A stretch of 5,707 nucleotides of DNA from Caldifarciminota bacterium RBG_13_43_14. Lineage in GTDB: Bacteria > Hydrothermota > Tepidihabitantia > SM23-42. The notes under the pieces are model-generated. The model made no database searches, had not been told where the DNA came from, and saw nothing but the letters and a program-made list of their open reading frames with translations. Every line of letters starts with the position of its first letter. Position 1 is the stretch's first letter. This document shows, one piece after another, positions 4,117-5,707 of the stretch. The stretch is from contig MEUM01000071.1 of NCBI GenBank assembly GCA_001771735.1, forward strand, positions 1 through 5,707. The letters are read 5' to 3'. Both the position numbers and the translations under genes were made by a program.

Positions 4117-4869
4117 ATGTATAAGCATAGTTCGACGTGGTTTATTCTAATAGAATTGTTTTTATGCGCATTTTCATTTGGACAAGGCAATTATTATCCC
4201 CGATATGATTTTCCTGGTTTTACCGGCTTCTATGATGTGAATGACAGCAATTCAGTAAATATCGTGGATAGATATCAGAGCTATTACTTGATGCGCGACA
4301 TATTAAAATTACAGCATCAGATCGAAGATCAGGCCGATAATCGGATCCATTTCGAGTTCCATATTGGGGCTGGAGCGACCTATGATGTTGATATTGATAC
4401 TATTTTGCCGACTGCATTCATCTCCTTTAAATTTAATCTCTTTAATCCCAAACGACCCAATTCAAGAGAGGTGATTAATAATATCAATGAATTAAGAAAC
4501 CTGACTTCGATAACCGGCTTTGAATTACCGGATGAATCAGTAATGAAGATTGATGCAATATATGATGATTACAATAGATATAATCGCCAGTTCTGGTGGA
4601 AAAGGGTGTCGATTGGGTTTTCGAGCCCGATGCTGAGTAATCCCTATGATTATCCTTTTTTTGATTTTGAAAAAAGCCATGTGTGTTTGTTCTATGATTT
4701 TGGCGATGTTTTGACCCTGCAAGGCGGCATGAATTTCGACGAAAACTTGATCATCGGTCTGTCGGTCGATCTCTCAACTCCTTTATTCTCGCTGGCGGAG
4801 GATTTTAAAGGTATGGTAACACGTTTGTTCAGGCTCCCAGGTCGAAATTCCGATTATTATTGGTATTAA
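4117..4869 (+). CDS. Secreted or outer-membrane beta-rich protein of unknown function
   Basis: This 250-aa protein starts with a signal peptide (MYKHSS, hydrophobic core at about 8-20, likely cleavage near 'FSFGQ|G' at 23). The rest is rich in aromatic residues and alternating strands, such as 'FHIGAGATYDVDID' (81-94), 'TAFISFKFNLF' (99-109), 'RVSIGFSSPML' (163-173), 'VCLFYDFGDVLTLQGGMNF' (189-207) and 'LIIGLSVDLS' (211-220). Paired amphipathic strands of this kind suggest a small outer-membrane barrel or a secreted beta-sandwich, but the number of strands is low and the fold is unproven. The stretch 44-75 is helical. No family is recognised and no catalytic motif is seen. GAGGAGG (4106-4112) lies four bases before ATG and a perfect promoter is just upstream. 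Its TAA overlaps the next gene's ATG (TAATG), so the two form an operon. Confidence 0.85.
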   Translation: MYKHSSTWFILIELFLCAFSFGQGNYYPRYDFPGFTGFYDVNDSNSVNIVDRYQSYYLMRDILKLQHQIEDQADNRIHFEFHIGAGATYDVDIDTILPTAFISFKFNLFNPKRPNSREVINNINELRNLTSITGFELPDESVMKIDAIYDDYNRYNRQFWWKRVSIGFSSPMLSNPYDYPFFDFEKSHVCLFYDFGDVLTLQGGMNFDENLIIGLSVDLSTPLFSLAEDFKGMVTRLFRLPGRNSDYYWY

Positions 4870-5707
4870 TGAGACGAGCGATCACTGTGCAGACATTACA
4901 CCGTTTCTCCCTTGCACCTTTTCTCCTCTGCACCATTGCTGTTCTATCCCTATATGCCCAGGCACCGGATACGTTATGGACAAGGACATACGGTGGTTCG
5001 GACTGGGATGAAGGTTATTCAATACTGGAAACGAGTGATGGTAGTTATGTTGTTCTGGGTGGCACAGCATCATTTGGTCCAAATTATGATATATCCCTTA
5101 TTAAAATAGACTCAAGCGGCGATACATTATGGACAAGGCTGTACAGCACTTCTGGATCTGAAACAGGCTATTGTATTAATGAAACTAGTGACGGAGGGTA
5201 CATAATAACCGGCTGGACCGATTGGATTGACTTTAATGGTGACTGCTACTTAGTAAAGATCAATTCGAATGGCGATACTGTATGGACCAGGACATACGGT
5301 GGTGCAGGATATGATGAAGGATATGTCGGTAGCGAAACCGCGGATGGAGGATATATTATTGCCGGATACACGGATTCGTATGGCATTGGCGGCGATATGT
5401 ACATTATTAAGACCGATGCCAGCGGCGATACCATGTGGACGAGACATTATGGCGGGAATGATTTGGAGTTTGCAAGTGGCATTCAGGAATTAATTGGTGT
5501 TGGGTATGTTGTTGCCGGAGTAACCGCTTCATATGGTTCAGGTTTTGAGGATGCGTATTTGCTAAAATTAAATCAAGACGGGGATACTATTTGGACAAAG
5601 ACTTATGGAAGAGCTAATTGTGTGGACTGGGCATTATCCGTCGAATTGCTGTCGGATGGCGGGTATATTCTCGCCGGGTGGACCGTGCCCTATACCTATG
5701 TCAATAG
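4869..5707 (+). CDS. Secreted 51-aa-repeat protein, probable beta-propeller (3' partial)
   Basis: The frame opens at ATG 4869, sharing its A with the preceding stop (TAATG), and stays open for 279 codons to the window edge. A signal peptide is clear: MRRA, hydrophobic 'FLLCTIAVLSLYAQA', likely cleavage after residue 32. From residue 34 the protein is a run of repeats, each opening with D-T-x-W-T-(R/K) and usually continuing with xYGG, then 'DGGY(I/V)(I/V)xG' and a closing 'xY(L/I)(I/V)K' strand: 34-84, 85-135, 136-186 (51 residues each), 187-238 (52) and a fifth cut off at 279. Such repeats with WT and GGY(I/V) strands are typical of exported proteins of candidate phyla and Bacteroidota and suggest propeller blades; the fold is inference. 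No Shine-Dalgarno precedes the ATG, so translation probably depends on coupling to the upstream gene. The C-terminus, which might carry a sorting domain like that at 2-220, is not in the window. Confidence 0.9.
   Translation, partial: MRRAITVQTLHRFSLAPFLLCTIAVLSLYAQAPDTLWTRTYGGSDWDEGYSILETSDGSYVVLGGTASFGPNYDISLIKIDSSGDTLWTRLYSTSGSETGYCINETSDGGYIITGWTDWIDFNGDCYLVKINSNGDTVWTRTYGGAGYDEGYVGSETADGGYIIAGYTDSYGIGGDMYIIKTDASGDTMWTRHYGGNDLEFASGIQELIGVGYVVAGVTASYGSGFEDAYLLKLNQDGDTIWTKTYGRANCVDWALSVELLSDGGYILAGWTVPYTYVN
4968..5707 (+). repeat. 153-bp coding tandem repeats inside the secreted repeat protein
   Basis: Units begin with GAT-AC at 4968, 5121, 5274, 5427 and 5583, that is every 153 bases, with one 156-base unit. 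DNA identity is mostly diverged, but short exact matches remain: a 15-base string at 4983-4997 recurs at 5289-5303, exactly two units (306 bases) later. This points to older intragenic duplication with local sequence conservation. The array continues beyond the window. Confidence 0.85.

Noticed and set aside
3888..4190. 100-codon minus-strand frame
   Set aside because: It covers the perfect promoter and ribosome binding site of the 250-aa gene and the half repeat.
5250..5447. Minus-strand frames in the repeat region
   Set aside because: They are shadows produced by the repetitive, stop-poor coding sequence of the plus-strand secreted protein.

Overview
The window is a bacterial chromosomal segment of roughly 40% GC by eye. 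Three clues suggest a lineage in or near the FCB / candidate-phylum group (for example WOR-3 or Stahlbacteria-like bacteria): a FlgD-Ig/type-IX-sorting-like C-terminal domain, secreted proteins with 'DTxWTRTYGG' repeats, and several families of short intergenic palindromes. A tRNA-Leu without an encoded CCA fits but does not decide it. The taxonomic statement is inference from style, not from a marker gene.

Layout. (1) 2-220 (+): the last 72 codons of a large secreted or surface protein ending in a FlgD-Ig/T9SS-like sorting domain, followed by a textbook intrinsic terminator and a weaker second one. (2) 262-470: no gene; it holds a double-hairpin palindromic repeat and a plausible promoter. 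(3) 471-761 (+): a 96-aa three-helix membrane protein of unknown function. (4) 762-984: a convergent intergenic region with three unrelated palindromes. (5) 985-3649 (-): two genes 13 nt apart, transcribed right to left. The first is a membrane-anchored 425-aa protein whose C-terminus looks like a type II secretion pseudopilin tail. The second is a secreted 457-aa protein ending in a TlpA/thioredoxin domain with a CPWC active site. (6) 3714-3799 (-): tRNA-Leu(CAA) just upstream of that pair. It has a perfect TTGACA-16-TATAAT promoter and is flanked by two arrays of 7-bp repeats in inverted orientation. (7) 4066 to the end (+): a second perfect consensus promoter (TTGACA-17-TATAAT) drives a 250-aa secreted, beta-rich protein and, overlapping its stop codon as TAATG, a secreted protein made of 51-aa repeats that runs off the window.

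How it fits together. Two transcription units diverge from about 3884-4065. The leftward unit may be a mixed tRNA-mRNA transcript, because no terminator or second promoter is visible between the tRNA and the 425-aa gene. Both units encode exported or envelope proteins, and one includes a periplasmic or surface thiol-disulfide protein. The least ordinary features are the inverted heptamer arrays, which would place complementary segments in the 5' leader and 3' trailer of the tRNA precursor, and the dispersed palindromes. No mobile element genes, CRISPR array or defence system were seen.
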